Assembly: GCF_020283565.1 (NCBI RefSeq)
Contig: NC_060060.1
Coordinates: 72,029,257 to 72,093,256 of the forward strand
Origin: Trifolium pratense
Taxonomy: Eukaryota > Streptophyta > Magnoliopsida > Fabales > Fabaceae
DNA: 64,000 bases
Direction of reading: 5' to 3'
The position numbers were made by a program, and so were the translations under genes. Shown here piece after piece: positions 34,201 through 46,865 of the stretch. Below the pieces are notes generated by a model that did not search any database, was not told where the DNA came from, and was given only the letters and a program-made list of their open reading frames with translations. The first letter of the stretch is position 1, and each line of letters begins with the position of its first letter.

Positions 34201-35541
34201 GTTTGTGTACCGGATGTACCCGAATTAAAGAGAATGATCATGGAAGAAGGTCACAGGAGTGGTTTGAGTATTCATCCTGGGGTAACCAAGATGTATCAGG
34301 ATTTGAGGAAGTTATTTTGGTGGCCGGGAATGAAGAGGCAAATTTCTGAATTTGTTTATTCATGCTTAACTTGTCAGAAATCGAAGATTGAGCATCAGAA
34401 GCCGTTTGGTTTGTTACAACCAATGTTTATACCCGAATGGAAATGGGATAGCATTGCAATGGATTTTGTGGGAGGTTTACCGAAGACCAAGAAAAGTAAC
34501 GAGGTGATTTGGGTAGTAGTAGATCGTTTGACGAAGTGTGCTCACTTCATTGCTATCAGGAAAGGTACTTTGGTGCCTAAGTTGGCCGAGATTTATGTGG
34601 AGCAGATTGTGAAGCTACATGGTATTCCAACAAGTATTATTTCGGATAGAGATCCGAGGTTTACTTCCAGATTTTGGGAAAGCTTGCAAGAAGCTTTAGG
34701 AACGAAGTTGAGGTTGAGTTCAGCGTATCACCCTCAGACAGATGGTCAGTCGGAGAGGACGATACAATCCTTAGAGGATTTGTTGAGAGCTTGTGTTTTG
34801 GAGCAAAACGTGAGTTGGGATTCTTGTTTGCCATTGGTAGAGTTTACATACAACAACAGTTACCATTCTAGTATCGGAATGGCACCGTTTGAGGCTTTGT
34901 ATGGGAGAAGGTGTAGGACACCTCTGTGTTGGTATGAAACTGGAGAAGGTGCAATTCTTGGACCAGAGATTGTACAAGAAACAACAGAGAAGATTCGGAT
35001 GATCCGTGAGAAGATGAAAGCGTCTCAGAGTCGACAGAAGAGTTATCATGATAAGAGGAGGAAGGACATTGAATTCCAAGAAGGGGATCATGTATTCCTA
35101 CGAGTTACATCGACTACTGGAGTAGGACATGCGTTGAAGTCAAGGAAGTTGACGTCGAGGTTTATTGGGCCGTTTGAGATTTTGAAGCGAGTTGGGAATG
35201 TTGCGTATAGGATTGCATTACCGCCATCATTGGCGAATTTGCACGATGTTTTCCATGTATCACAGTTGCGCAAGTATGTGTCTGATCCGACACACGTGAT
35301 TGAATCGGACGATGTTCAAGTGAGGGATGACTTGACCATCGAGATTGTGCCTTTGAGAATCGAAGGGAGAGAAGTGAAGAGGTTGAGAAACAAAGAGATT
35401 GCATCCGTGAAAGTCGTGTGGGGAGGACCGGCTGGTGAGAATGCGACGTGGGAGTTGGAAAGCAAGATGAGAGATTCTTATCCCGATCTGTTTCTAGGTA
35501 ATTTCGAGGGCGAAATTCTTTTAAGGGGGGTAGGATTGTAA
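31273..35541 (+). CDS. Chromovirus Gag-Pol polyprotein with chromodomain
   Basis: An uninterrupted 1,422-residue frame. Order: Gag (about 1-150); three CCHC zinc knuckles starting at residues ~217, 237 and 256; aspartic protease with DTGA at 310; reverse transcriptase (about 480-700) with FIDD at 634-635 as catalytic aspartates; RNase H with CDAS (D781), and a SDHKSL motif; integrase HHCC zinc domain from ~994 and core D1064, D1125, E1161 (D-35-E spacing exact); a C-terminal chromodomain-like segment at about 1356-1406 (VKVVWGG, ATWELE). These enzymes copy the element's RNA and insert the DNA; chromodomains steer integration to heterochromatin in related elements. All key residues seen are present. 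Oddities: the likely Gag start is cut off by a TAG just upstream, and the final TAA lies inside the 3' LTR. Confidence 0.97.
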   Translation: MRLERFMKQKPPTFTGGYNPDGAHKWLEELEIIFEAMDCFEEGKTTLGTYVLREEANVWWKNAKLRLGPGGMAIPWAMFKREFLVKYFPVDVKNKKVVEFMELKQGNMTVADYAVKFETLCAFSPHYNTLEAENDKCVKFESGLRPDIKHMIGFSQIRDFATLVNKSRICDEDGRAKVNYYKAVNDRKGKGQERGKPYDNRGRGNTSGGKKPVNGNCYKCGERGHMSYDCLKKLDKCLNCGKLGHKTEVCRTRVFCFNCGEEGHKSIICKKPKKVVGKVFALSGEDASQEDNLIRGTCFIYDTPLIAIIDTGATHSFISLDCAKRLSIPLTDMMGRMEIETPANGSVITRQVCRNCPVTIFDRHFGMDLVCIPLSGMDVIFGMNWLIFNRIHINCREKAVVFPKPEENLHLMSGKDVSEALKEHAEMFMMFASLKLEGGVKIEELPIVCEFPDVFPDDISDVPPKREVEFSIDLVPGTSPISMAPYRMSASELNELKKQLEELLEKRFVRPSVSPWGAPVLLVKKKDGSMRLCIDYRQLNKVTIKNKYPLPRIDDLMDQLVGACVFSKIDLRSGYHQIRVKTEDIPKTAFRTRYGHYEYSVMPFGVTNAPGVFMEYMNRIFHSFLDRFVVVFIDDILIYSKSEEEHEEHLRIVLQVLKEKKLYAKLSKCEFWMKEVSFLGHIISSGGIAVDPAKVDAVSQWGTPESVSEIRSFLGLAGYYRRFIEGFSKLALPLTKLTRKDQAFVWDGICEKSFQELKRRLTTAPVLILPDAKESFVVYCDASKLGLGGVLMQGGNVVAYASRQLKVHERNYPTHDLELAAVVFALKVWRHYLYGSRFEVFSDHKSLKYLFDQKELNMRQRRWLEFLKDYDFELSYHPGKANVVADALSRKTLHMSSLMVKELELIEEFRDLSLVCEVTSSSVKLGMLKLTNPFLEDIKERQKSDKRLMEKMVLINEGKETNIKIDESGVMRFHGRVCVPDVPELKRMIMEEGHRSGLSIHPGVTKMYQDLRKLFWWPGMKRQISEFVYSCLTCQKSKIEHQKPFGLLQPMFIPEWKWDSIAMDFVGGLPKTKKSNEVIWVVVDRLTKCAHFIAIRKGTLVPKLAEIYVEQIVKLHGIPTSIISDRDPRFTSRFWESLQEALGTKLRLSSAYHPQTDGQSERTIQSLEDLLRACVLEQNVSWDSCLPLVEFTYNNSYHSSIGMAPFEALYGRRCRTPLCWYETGEGAILGPEIVQETTEKIRMIREKMKASQSRQKSYHDKRRKDIEFQEGDHVFLRVTSTTGVGHALKSRKLTSRFIGPFEILKRVGNVAYRIALPPSLANLHDVFHVSQLRKYVSDPTHVIESDDVQVRDDLTIEIVPLRIEGREVKRLRNKEIASVKVVWGGPAGENATWELESKMRDSYPDLFLGNFEGEILLRGVGL
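35523..35536 (+). other. Chromovirus polypurine tract
   Basis: aaggggggtaggat abuts the TG of the 3' LTR and overlaps the last codons of the polyprotein frame. Confidence 0.8.
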
Positions 35542-36591
35542 CGACCCATTTTTCGTATTCGTATATTTTATTAAATGTTATTTTATTTATTAATTGGCTT
35601 TTATTATTTTAGTGAGCGGCGAATAATTATTTAGCCGAACGTAAGTTATTAGACGCGAGAACCTTTGTTTTGGGCTTGAGGGGCGTGGGAGGCCATATGG
35701 GCCTAAGCCAATTGGGCTTGGTCCATGACTTTAGGGAATGGTATAAGTAGCAATATCAACCTTGAATAGTATCATAACTTCATTTCTTTGAGTTTGAGTG
35801 AGTAAGAGCAAGAGCAAAACCATAGAGCAAGAGCTAGGGTTTGATCAAGAGAGAAAGCTTGAGCAAGAGAAGGCTTGAATCATCACCAAACTTAAGGTAA
35901 GAGATTAGAATTCATGATTCTTGAGTGACAAGGAGGGGGGAGATTGTCTATGTCTCCATTCCCGAACTCTCCCACTCAATTTCTTTTAGACTTTTAATTA
36001 AGCTTTTGTATGTGAGTGTGATGTTCTTCATCATCACTTTGTATGTGTTAATCACTAGCTTGATTTCATGAAAAATATATATGTATTTGAATCATTTTTG
36101 AAAAGTTTATGAAAGTTACTTAAAACCCAAGAAATTGGCATGATTTTGATCATTAGAGGTATTTGGATGTTTGGAAGAGATGATTAATGTTCCTTGATAC
36201 CATATATGTTTGGAATGGCTGTTTATATGAATTTATAACATGTTTGAATGAATTTTTGAGTTGATTTAAGGTTAAACCGCCTTAGAAACTCAAGAACAGA
36301 TATTTTCTTTCTGGTGTAGTTCGCTAAGCGACCAGGAGTTCGCTGTAGCGAACAGGTTCGCTGAAGCTCGCCAATGCTCGCCATGAGCAGGTGACTTCCG
36401 GGTGAGGTTCGCTTAGGCTCGCTAAGCCTTCGCTCAGCGAATAGTTCGTTGAAGCTCGCCAATGCTCGCCATGAGCAGGTGACTTCCTGGAACGTGGTTC
36501 GCCATGTCTCGCTAAGCCCTCGCTTAGCGAAGGCCTCTGTGACAGCAATTTTTGTTGATGTTTGTAAGTGTAATTAGGCACTTGTAACATG
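35537..36591 (+). repeat. Chromovirus 3' LTR, left part
   Basis: Corresponds to 28796-29850 of the 5' LTR; interrupted at acatg by the nested element. Confidence 0.95.
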
Positions 36592-37909
36592 TGTTGGATA
36601 TTTGTGTGTTGGCCTCATTTTGCTAAAACAAATATACAAGCAAGATGTTGGACCAAATGTTTCAACATGTTAGGTACAAAAGATGTTGGACCAAATGTTG
36701 TAACATGTTTGGGTACGACAGTCAGATTGCCCAAATCTCGCGCATTTATTACACGTATCTGCTATATATGGAAATCCACTCTACAAACGTGTATATCAAG
36801 ATTTGATCTGATCAAGACGTTATTAGTGCAGATATGTTCTTATCAAGACTTAATGGAATGATTCAACACATTGTTTATTTCCTAAAGAGGATCAACTATT
36901 TTAGGAAAGTTTTTATTAAGGTCTGATTTGCTTAGCTGGACGTGACTCAAAGACCAGCTGTGTTCTGAAGCTTATCTTGGAAGATCAGGAGCGTGCTAGC
37001 TCTGTCTATATAAAGAAGACTCAAGGCCAAGATTTTATCAACCGAAACCACTGTTCATCAAAGATGTAGTCTTTAGGGTTTCGTGTCTTTAAGCCACTCT
37101 CTAGGAGAGTTGGTGTAAGTGAACCACTCGGGTTGTGAGATGGTCACTATGTCCTCACTCAGAAACCTTTAGGTAATGAGTAGAGTATTGTAATATCTCC
37201 GAAGCTTTTAAGCAAGGAGATAGTGTTTGTGAGCCTCTCACGTATTGATTTAATACTTGAGTAGGACTGTGTTTTATTGAGTTGTAATGTTTTAAGGTTA
37301 CTCCTAAGCTTTGAAGTACGGAGTTAACTGTGTGTGATTTACTCGAAGCTTTTAAGCAAGAGTAAAATATGTCACGGTGATTGTCGCCACATTTTATTCA
37401 ACATTATATGAACAACACAGGTTGTGTTGGCTGTGTGGAAGTGAGATGGGATCTCATGTCTAGGAGTTCCTAGGCAGAAGTTGCATGAGTAGTGTCGAGG
37501 TCATAAGACGTAAACCTAGGATTTGCTGGAGGTCTTAGTGTAAGACGTAAACCGAGGGTTTGCTGGAGGTCTTAGTGTAAGACGTAAATTCAAAGGGTTT
37601 GCTGGAGGTCTTAGTGACTAGAGCTATTAGTGGATTTCCTTCCTGGATTGGTATCCCCCAGAGTAGGCAGGTTGGCTGAACTGGGTTAACAATTTCCTGT
37701 GCAGTTTATTTACTTGTTGATTTTATTATGTTTCGTAAGATGTTCCAACATTAAGTATGACATTCTCTTTAAATTGAATGTTGGAACATCTGATAAAACA
37801 TTATTTCTCAGTATCCGTTTTAATGTTATATGCCTTGCCGTGTTATTTTTGTCAGACCAGATGTCTCGACATTCTATACAACATCTGGTTCTGCTATACC
37901 AGAATTTCA
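36592..37909 (+). repeat. Sirevirus-like 5' LTR
   Basis: 1,318 bp. It contains a TATA box at 37007-37015, three copies of gtaagacgtaaa/tttgctggaggtcttagt near 37500-37620, and near its end ccccagagtaggcaggttgg, a phrase shared with the solo LTR at 58053. Confidence 0.93.
37007..37015 (+). promoter_or_regulatory. TATA box of the Sirevirus-like 5' LTR
   Basis: tatataaag, repeated at 44475-44483 in the 3' LTR. The expected RNA start is ~30 bases downstream. Confidence 0.65.
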
Positions 37910-37911
37910 AT

Positions 37912-37926
37912 TGGTATCAGAGCAGG
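37912..37926 (+). other. Primer-binding site of the Sirevirus-like element
   Basis: tggtatcagagcagg two bases after LTR1, complementary to initiator-Met tRNA. Confidence 0.85.
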
Positions 37927-38521
37927 CATCCTGTTCTGTTTTCTGGATGAGATCTTAAGGAAGATACTTTCTGGTTATGGGCAAGTAAGGAATACTGAAA
38001 ATTTGTTTGAACTTGGAGAAGTTCACATTGATTGAATGGTCCCTAGAAGTGGAGGATGGACTATTCATGATAGGGTGTGTATTAGACCTATCTTTTGTTG
38101 TTCAGGCGTGTAGATCTTGTGATGAGTCGTTGTATGGTTTGATTTATTTTCAAACGTGTGTTATTGTAGTGTGCCTGAAGTTTGTTGAGGAGTTTTGTGG
38201 TTTGAATTCCGCTGCATATATATCTGATGGAAAACTCCTGGTGGTTTTGTTTGTTGAGGATGCACCACTCTGTTCTATGATGTAAGCCCTGGTGTGGTGA
38301 TGCTCGAGGAGAGTTTTTTAATTAACTTGTTAGAGATGCCAAAGATACTTGGGGATGATCTCAAGTCCACTCATAAAGGCACTCATGTATGAGTTTGTTG
38401 AAAAGGGGTCTGAAGGAAGTTATGAACAATTTATTTTTGCTTTAAACTCTGAAAAGTCAACGTCCAGTGTCTTTGATAAAGGATTTCTTGGTGTGTTTCG
38501 TTAGAAGGGAATTGATGTCTT

Positions 38522-41500
38522 ACCAGATGTTGGAACATCTGACGAAACATCTGACGAACAGATTCTGCAGAATCTTGTTGGATGACAGTAGGGCATGGCA
38601 GATGCTTGGGTGCTAAACAAAGTGTGTGTTGGTTACATATGTTTGGAACCTTCTCCTGACCTGGAAGAGGAGGCATCTGTGTCTGAGATGGTTTCTACGC
38701 TAGAAACATATCTTAGATAAGTTTGTTGGGACATGATCAACATATGGTTGACCTCTTGGGTTAGTTCATGTCTGACCCAAGTAAGTGATAGTTGAAGTTG
38801 TGTGCAATGTTGATGTGTTATATGATGTTTTAACCATGCATGTTATATTCTTGTGATAATATCTAGTTATATGAATGCATGATTAAACAAGGAGGATTTA
38901 TTTTTTTTGGGACCAAAGGATTATGGTTCTCTGGTATTTTCGGTGAAGTTAATTCTTTACCTTATGCGTTAAAGATATCTTTTGAATTAAGATTGACGAA
39001 GTTTTTACTTCCCTTCAAGATGTGTGTTTGTGTTGAAGTGAAAGGAAGTATATGTTGCATCCCTCTCTCCATTGTCTGGTGCACACTAATCAAGGGAAAT
39101 CCATCTGATGTATTTAATGCTTCCACTAAGGTCACAAGTGAGTTTGTTGATGAGTCTCTCAAAGGATCTGCTCTGAAAATGATGTTGTGTCGAATGTTGG
39201 TACATCTTTGGCATCTAAGACTGATGTTGTGCTAAGTACTGTCACATCTGTGGTACCTGATATTATGTTGGATCAAAGTGTTCCAGATACCTGTTAGAGG
39301 GAATCTCCTCTATAGGTTCAGGATAATGGCATCAAACATCTCAAAGTAAGACAAGGGGTTGGAACATTAGAAGAAGTTTTTGAGATGTAAAATATGCACG
39401 TCCCTGCATGTGTAGATGATTTGATATTGAAGGTTGATCAACTACTGATGGTTGATTTTCTTGTGTCCCCTTAGAAGAGTTATGGACTACTATGGTATCT
39501 TCAGACCATAGTTCAGGATGAAACCGATGGGATTGAGATTGATGTCAGAATTAATGTTGAAACATCTTCTCCAACATCTGCTTCTTCAGCCAAGGAAGCT
39601 AGTTCTACTCAGGGTGGAGTACAAGGTCAAGCAACTGACCTAATCTGGAATGACTTTTTGTAAGAATAATTGTCATGAGTGGATGTTATCTGTTGGTGCC
39701 ATATATGTGCAGAAGAATGATGTCAGATCTAATGTCCTACCTTGTGTGAGAAGGTAATCCTATCTGACAAATGATAAATACTTTAATGGGAGCTAAGTAT
39801 ATGTATATCCTTTGTTGAAGTTATGCATAAAACTGATATATTTGTCTGAAGAGCTGTGCAATTATGTAGTTTGAACTTTATTGTTCGGAGAGTATATTTC
39901 TCTTCATGGTATTCAGGTGTTTTGAAAAACCTGGATGATCTGCATTGATGGTACTCTATTGGGAGCTTCTTGAAGGATGTCTATGCACAATAAGTTCTTT
40001 TGAATGATGATTTATGAACCAATGTAATTGGGTTCCAAAATCAGAAGCTGATGTCTCAAATGATGTTGTAACATCATATTTACTGATGGCTGTTCTGTGG
40101 AAGGTGCTTGAGACTTTGCATGGGAGTGCTCAAGCTGTGTGGTCAGAAGACGTGTTTCTGACTATGTGAATCAGAATGTGGAGGTTCTGATCTTGTTTTA
40201 ATAGTATGCTCTAGCAATGCATGACTATTTATTCCACTAGTATCAACAACTACTAGTGAATGTAAGGGCAGAAGAATATTGTCAAATACTGAGGTTTGAT
40301 AATTGTCTTTGGTTTTCTTCTGTTGCAAGTCACTCTAGAAAAGGGTTGATAATCAGGATCTTAGTCAAGCTTTTAAGCAAACTAAGATGTTTTGGACTTT
40401 GTGAGTGACTTTACACCTTGTATGCATGACATCCTGCCTATTCAAAAGGTCATGATACATAGTGTGGTTCTGCTAGGACATTGATCAAATGTGTCCTTGT
40501 TAACTGAAGAGGTCAGAATGCTTGAATGTATTCTCAAGAAGTGAGAATATCTACTCAGAATCAACTCTACTGAGGGAGTTGGTGTTGCCCTTCAACATGA
40601 AAGCATGAAGTCTTTCACATGTTTTCATTTAGTGCTCGAGTTTTCATCTTCAGCTGGAGCCCTGACTATCTATGACAGGTAGAGTCATGTGTTTATCTGT
40701 GGATTGCATTGGTACATATAGAGTGATGTACAAGATTGAGGAGATCTTATGACTCATATGAGAATATGATGTCAGCCAACATGTTGTGACATTGCGAAAT
40801 TATTAACAAGGCATGGTAGATTCTAGTCATGTAAAACTGAATAATTTTATCAGTTATCCACATATCTCTCAAGTGGTTAAATGGTTGAGTCTGGGAGAAT
40901 TTATTTTTCTCTACAGATTTTTTTTGGAAGGACTTTCCAAGGGTCTTCATTATTGAGAGATGTCACAAATGTGATATTCAAATGTCTTGGTATGTGTCAC
41001 TAAGTCTAAGTGAAAGGAGAACACTTCGAATCAAGTGGAAGACAGTATGTTTGAAGATGAGTTGATCAATGCAAGTACAAGAAGACAATGTCTGACTGAA
41101 TGTTAGAACATTATTCGAGACATGTTTCCTGTTAAATCAACAAGGAAGTGAAATGGACAGTGTGATCAACCACGTGTCAGAAGGGAATGCTTAAAAGGTC
41201 TGTGAATACTTTGAATCCATCTGAATCTACTTCTATTTTGCTTGGTCAACAAAATGTGCATCATCTAGGAAACCTATTTCTAAATCCATTATCCAGGTTA
41301 ATCTTATCTCTCAAAAGATCCTAGAAAAGTCTATCTATGTTTGTTGATGATGTTAATGAACCTACCAAACTCGTTTTGATAACCTCATTAATTCAGTTGT
41401 CACCCCTAATGTTGAGTCAAATGTTGTTACATCTGTTAAAGGTTTTTGTCAGTTCAAATGTTGTGGGTAGTGTTAAAACATCTGTGAGATCTGTCTCTGA

Positions 41501-43745
41501 AATTGTAATTCTAGATAAACCTAGATCTCTTAAAACCATAGGTCAGTCTAGTATGAATGTTGTGGTTGTTGATGAATTTTTTTTTAAAATTTGTTCATGT
41601 GTCATCTTTCAAAGTTGTTGATTCTGTCACTTTGTTATTCCCCACTAAAGTTGTGGTTGTGTCCCCCAAAGAAACCTCACCTGAGTCTGTTGTCACATCA
41701 GATGTTGAAACATCTTGGACCAACCTGTTCGTGTTGTTGAAACCTGTTCTACAATTCCCCAAACTGATGCTAATATGGTTCTGAGAGTCTTAAACCTGAT
41801 GGTGGTTTGGAGTATTGAAGTTTAGACTGTGGTGGAAGAAACTGATCTTGATGATCTTTCAGCTATTGCTCAAAGTATGATTGAAAGAGATCTGGTCATG
41901 CTATGACTGTTTGTGTGGATGTGCATTCTGCTGAGAAGTACTATACGTGTTCAGATGTGTTGTGATCAGATGCGATAATGCTCAGATATGTGATACATAA
42001 ATGTGATTATGTGACAGTTTCAGATCTGCTTCTGAAACCTCTAGCTTTATGTTCTCATGAGATATGCTATGCTATGATGTCACTCATGTTGTCTACACAT
42101 CCTGATCTGATTTTTGAGAATTTATTTTTCTCTGATGTGTGAGAATTTATTTTCCTCAGTATATAGGAGTTTTTGTTAGATGGATGCTCCATGCACTAAT
42201 TGGAAGACCACGTGTTTTGATACCATGCTGGAAGAACCTGTGCTAGAAGCTGTGCTACTATATGTTGCAACATCTTTGCTAACATGTGGTGTATTTTGTG
42301 ATTGCTCCTATTCACTCTGATACCACGCTAGATAAACATGTTGAAACATCTTTGCTAACATGTGCTATGTGTTGTACTATCATGTGTTGAAACATCTTTG
42401 TTGTCAATGCTCTGATACCATACCGGAGGAACCTGTGCTATCTGATGTGCTACTAGATGGTGAAACATCTTGGTCATCATGTTGAAAATTTTGTGCTGAT
42501 GAAGTGTGATCTGTTTTAGGCTATTTGATGATGACTCCACTGTTGATTTATATCTGATGAGGTATGTATCCCATGGTGTTGTCTTCGTTTGTAGTAAGCT
42601 CTGTGCACTATGTTCCTGGATATCTCTACTATTGTACTCTTTGATTAATGCATGAAGACCCTATTTTGTCTACACTTTTGACTAAAAAGGGAAGTACTTA
42701 AGTAGTTGGTAGACATGATATGTTTTGCTGCTAATGTCTGTTGTGCTACCTGATGTTGACACATATGCATGCTCTTTTAGTGGTTGGATGTGTTCTACTA
42801 TATGATGTGGTATCTGATGCTTAGACATCTGCTAATCTGAGTGGTGTAGTATTGAATCTGCGTTGTTGTATGCTTATGTGCTGATATGGATGATAAAATT
42901 GAGGGGGAGTAAGAATTGTTTTCTGATGATCATTCTGATAAGCATGTGTCAATGTATTTGGGGAGTAAAATTAATTTTTGCTCTGATTCTGATTTTGAGG
43001 GGAAGTAGCATAATGCAGTAAGTAGTTACTATTCTGTTGTGCAAAGCTCTATTTGTTTGCTCCGGATGATGTCCTGCCATATGTTGGAACATCCTGAATG
43101 CATGAGAACTTATTTTTCTCCGCTATGTGAGAATTTACTCTTCCCAACTGCTACTTTGTGGTTTGCTTAAGGAGTTGTGATCTGTGATGTGTTTTGTGTG
43201 CGGTAGCAGTATGTGATGTATAGTATCTGATGATTATATGATGTGGAGCATAATGTTGAGGACATTTGCCTTTTCTGTTTGTACGTGATGTAATGCTTCT
43301 GCTATTTCAAGACTATGGATTGCTAGATACTAATATATGGATCTGTTATGCTCTGATATTCTGCACTATGGATTTTTGTGATGTTCATTACTATTGCTCT
43401 TAATGCACGAAGTTTTTGTTTGGCATATTTTGTGGCTAAAAAGGGGGAGTAGTATGTTTGTGTTTGTCTGCTACTTTATAATGTTGTATCTGATGTTGTG
43501 ACATGCTAGTCTAGCTTGTCTATGAAGAAGTAGTAGTGTGTGCAGTGACATGCATGAATTCAGGGGGAGTAAGAACCAGTTTTTCTGATGGCCTGATGAG
43601 ATGCATGAGCTGATGTATTCAGGGGGAGCAAAAGTAAAGTTTCTCTGATCTGATATTAAGGGGGAGAGTAATGCAATATCAATTTCTCTGCCTATGTGTG
43701 CTTAATGTATGGACGTTATGATGCGCTACAAAATGTTGAAACATC
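38522..43745 (+). repeat. Dispersed palindromic word array (GATGTTNNAACATC) in the element interior
   Basis: At least fifteen exact or near copies, for example 38526-38539, 39553-39566, 40062-40075, 41701-41714, 42261-42274, 43080-43093 and 43732-43745; another is in the LTR at 37777-37790. Spacing is irregular. The word is close to self-complementary and in one frame reads D-V-x-T-S. Purine runs of the gggggag type recur at ~42903, 43443, 43562, 43622 and 43660, like extra PPTs. Confidence 0.75.
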
Positions 43746-44046
43746 TTGATGCTGATGTGGGAATTTATTTTTCCCAAGTGTGCTTGTGAGAGTTTATTTC
43801 TCTCTACTGAAGGATGAAGCTAAGTTGGTTATGATTCCGCTGCTGTGTATGCCTCTGATGGTTTATGGTAAAGTTTATTTCTTTACCCTGTGCGTTATTT
43901 TCATTTGAGGAATTCTTTTGGAAATAACATAGAAGATGTTCTACCTTCCTTCATATTTGTGTGCTCACGTTGACTTGAAGGATTGTATGGTTTTTAAATC
44001 TCTCTGTGCTAATTAATGGGCTGAAGTTGTTTTAGCCAAAAATTGC

Positions 44047-44058
44047 CAAAGGGGGAGA
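44047..44058 (+). other. Polypurine tract of the Sirevirus-like element
   Basis: aaagggggaga immediately before LTR2, preceded by attgcc, which resembles the conserved Sirevirus PPT context. Confidence 0.85.
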
Positions 44059-44059
44059 T

Positions 44060-45377
44060 TGTTGGATATTTGTGTGTTGGCCTCATTTTGCTAAAACAAA
44101 TATACAAGCAAGATGTTGGACCAAATGTTTCAACATGTTAGGTACAAAAGATGTTGGACCAAATGTTGTAACATGTTTGGGTACGACAGTCAGATTGCCC
44201 AAATCTCGCGCATTTATTACACGTATCTGCTATATATGGAAATCCACTCTACAAACGTGTATATCAAGATTTGATCTGATCAAGACGTTATTAGTGCAGA
44301 TATGTTCTTATCAAGACTTAATGGAATGATTCAACACATTGTTTATTTCCTAAAGAGGATCAACTATTTTAGGAAAGTTTTTATTAAGGTCTGATTTGCT
44401 TAGCTGGACGTGACTCAAAGACCAGCTGTGTTCTGAAGCTTATCTTGGAAGATCAGGAGCGTGCTAGCTCTGTCTATATAAAGAAGACTCAAGGCCAAGA
44501 TTTTATCAACCGAAACCACTGTTCATCAAAGATGTAGTCTTTAGGGTTTCGTGTCTTTAAGCCACTCTCTAGGAGAGTTGGTGTAAGTGAACCACTCGGG
44601 TTGTGAGATGGTCACTATGTCCTCACTCAGAAACCTTTAGGTAATGAGTAGAGTATTGTAATATCTCCGAAGCTTTTAAGCAAGGAGATAGTGTTTGTGA
44701 GCCTCTCACGTATTGATTTAATACTTGAGTAGGACTGTGTTTTATTGAGTTGTAATGTTTTAAGGTTACTCCTAAGCTTTGAAGTACGGAGTTAACTGTG
44801 TGTGATTTACTCGAAGCTTTTAAGCAAGAGTAAAATATGTCACGGTGATTGTCGCCACATTTTATTCAACATTATATGAACAACACAGGTTGTGTTGGCT
44901 GTGTGGAAGTGAGATGGGATCTCATGTCTAGGAGTTCCTAGGCAGAAGTTGCATGAGTAGTGTCGAGGTCATAAGGCGTAAACCTAGGATTTGCTGGAGG
45001 TCTTAGTGTAAGACGTAAACCGAGGGTTTGCTGGAGGTCTTAGTGTAAGACGTAAATTCAAAGGGTTTGCTGGAGGTCTTAGTGACTAGAGCTATTAGTG
45101 GATTTCCTTCCTGGATTGGTATCCCCCAGAGTAGGCAGGTTGGCTGAACTGGGTTAACAATTTCCTGTGCAGTTTATTTACTTGTTGATTTTATTATGTT
45201 TCGTAAGATGTTCCAACATTAAGTATGACATTCTCTTTAAATTGAATGTTGGAACATCTGATAAAACATTATTTCTCAGTATCCGTTTTAATGTTATATG
45301 CCTTGCCGTGTTATTTTTGTCAGACCAGATGTCTCGACATTCTATACAACATCTGGTTCTGCTATACCAGAATTTCA
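44060..45377 (+). repeat. Sirevirus-like 3' LTR
   Basis: 1,318 bp, essentially identical to 36592-37909; TATA copy at 44475-44483. Confidence 0.93.
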
Positions 45378-45382
45378 ACATG

Positions 45383-46585
45383 GTTTAAGAGTATCCTCAC
45401 ATGATTGTTGATACATGTTGATACTGTTAATGCTTATTGTTAATCGTTATATGATTGATAAACGTGTATGCAATAAGTTGTAGCTTAATGTGAGCAATGT
45501 TATGTTTTGGCATTAAATTGCAATGTTAAGTGAATGTGTTAGGATTGTGTTCCCGCATTCATAAAAGAGTAGCTTCGAGCTAGAGAAATATCATATTGAT
45601 GATATGTGTAAACATACATGCATTCATGTATATATATGTTGAATTGGAAACTAGGGTTCCAATAGATTTAAATGGATTTTTGAGTCCATAAGGAAGCCGA
45701 GGATCGGATTAGATGAATCCATAAGATCTAGAGCTGCTATCCAGCAGGATATAAAACTGTTTAACTTATCCATGAGGGATATGAAGGTTTGGTAAGTTCC
45801 GAACAATCCGGCAAGATGTAAAACTGTTTAACTTATCCATGAGGGGTAAAAGGCAATTGGTACCACATGCATTAGTCGTGTCTAGGGATGACATGACATA
45901 GAATGATTGGCATTAGATACATTAGGGTAAATGCGCATATATTTGATAAATGGTATGTGACATTATCTGATTGAACTGTGCTAAACTTTATTGATTAATA
46001 ACTATTTGGTGCGATGTTTTGACGTGAGTTAGAATATGTATGATGTAGTTCGAAAGTGTGAGACCTTTCTTATACTCGTATGATATGCGGTTATGTTTTC
46101 TAACTCTCTGCTTTGTGTTATTTGCTGGACCTTTGGGGGTTCAGATATTCAGGCTGAGGACGGTGCCGACGTTTAGACTACGGTTTTAGCGTGGTGTTGA
46201 AGTACCTTTTGGTGAGGAGACTTAGAATAGATTACTCCTCTTAGTACTAGATTTTGACTAGAGTTTGTAAATAGTAAATGCTCTGGTAATGTAACATCGA
46301 GTCGGGGATTTCGCTTGGCTTTCATCGTATATCGGTGTTACCTTTTTGATATGCTAGTTCCTGTATAAGTGACATCCTTAGGGATGAACATGGCTTATGT
46401 ACATATATATGTATATATATGCAATGCTTGGTTTGATTGGAATCCGCTGTTGCTTTTCATGTTAAATTTCATGATGCTCTGTATGTATGCTTGTGTTTTA
46501 ATTACCGCGTGGCACTCTGCCTTTACACTTGTTGAAAAGTTTTTAAAATTACGTTTTTAAGGGTAGTATGGGTTAGGGTGTTACA
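45383..46585 (+). repeat. Chromovirus 3' LTR, right part
   Basis: Continues the LTR after the nested element (gtttaagagtatcctc onward) to GTTACA; corresponds to 29851-31053 of the 5' LTR. Confidence 0.95.
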
Positions 46586-46614
46586 AAAAGCAGCAAAAAA
46601 GGGCAAAAATGGAA

Positions 46615-46865
46615 TAAAGAAAGCGCACCATCGTACCCACGATGAACCTGGGTGTGGCGCGATGAGAAGAAGGATAAAATTGAAGAAAATCTGCTGAAAT
46701 TTTTTACCATCGTGGCACGATGGCTTGTCATCGTGGCACGATGATGACTTGAAAAATAAGCAGAAAATCTCGAGAAAATCTTCCATCGTACCACGATAGG
46801 ATCCATAGTGGCCACGATGAGGCAAAAATACACGTCATCGTGGCAACGATGGGTGCGATGGAGGC
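46615..46865. repeat. Cluster of ATCGTGGCACGAT-type palindromes in the solo LTR
   Basis: Words such as catcgtggcacgatg, atcgtacccacgat, atcgtaccacgat and catcgtggcaacgatg recur about six times in ~250 bp. Each can fold on itself. Confidence 0.75.

Larger units (their letters stand above)
36592..45377 (+). mobile_element. Sirevirus-like non-autonomous LTR element (8,786 bp) nested in the chromovirus LTR
   Basis: TSD acatg lies at 36587-36591 and 45378-45382. LTRs of equal length (1,318 bp) start TGTTGGATA and end ATTTCA. A Met-tRNA PBS follows LTR1, and the PPT ccaaagggggaga precedes LTR2, the form described for Sirevirus (Ty1/copia) elements. The 6.15-kb interior has no intact gag or pol; only short frames remain. 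Fragments such as DVETS, NVGTSLASKTDVVL and SVVTPNVESNVVTSV recall a low-complexity, env-like region, which is inference. I saw one LTR difference (near 37507/44975), so a recent, trans-driven insertion is likely. Confidence 0.9.
28796..46585 (+). mobile_element. Ty3/gypsy chromovirus (9.0 kb without the nested insert)
   Basis: TSD aaaag lies at 28791-28795 and 46586-46590. LTRs start TGTAACGACCC and end GTTACA. LTR1 is 28796-31053 (2,258 bp). LTR2 is 35537-36591 plus 45383-46585, again 2,258 bp once the nested element and its TSD copy are removed. PBS, a full Gag-Pol-chromodomain frame and a PPT lie between. I saw two LTR differences (near 30721/46251 and 31009/46537), so insertion is recent. 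The domain order and C-terminal chromodomain suggest the Tekay/Del clade. Confidence 0.95.

Noticed and set aside
41337..41784. Two overlapping frames in the Sirevirus-like interior as an intact env-like gene
   Set aside because: They are short, shifted relative to each other and interrupted; only peptide fragments recall such a frame, so no gene is called.
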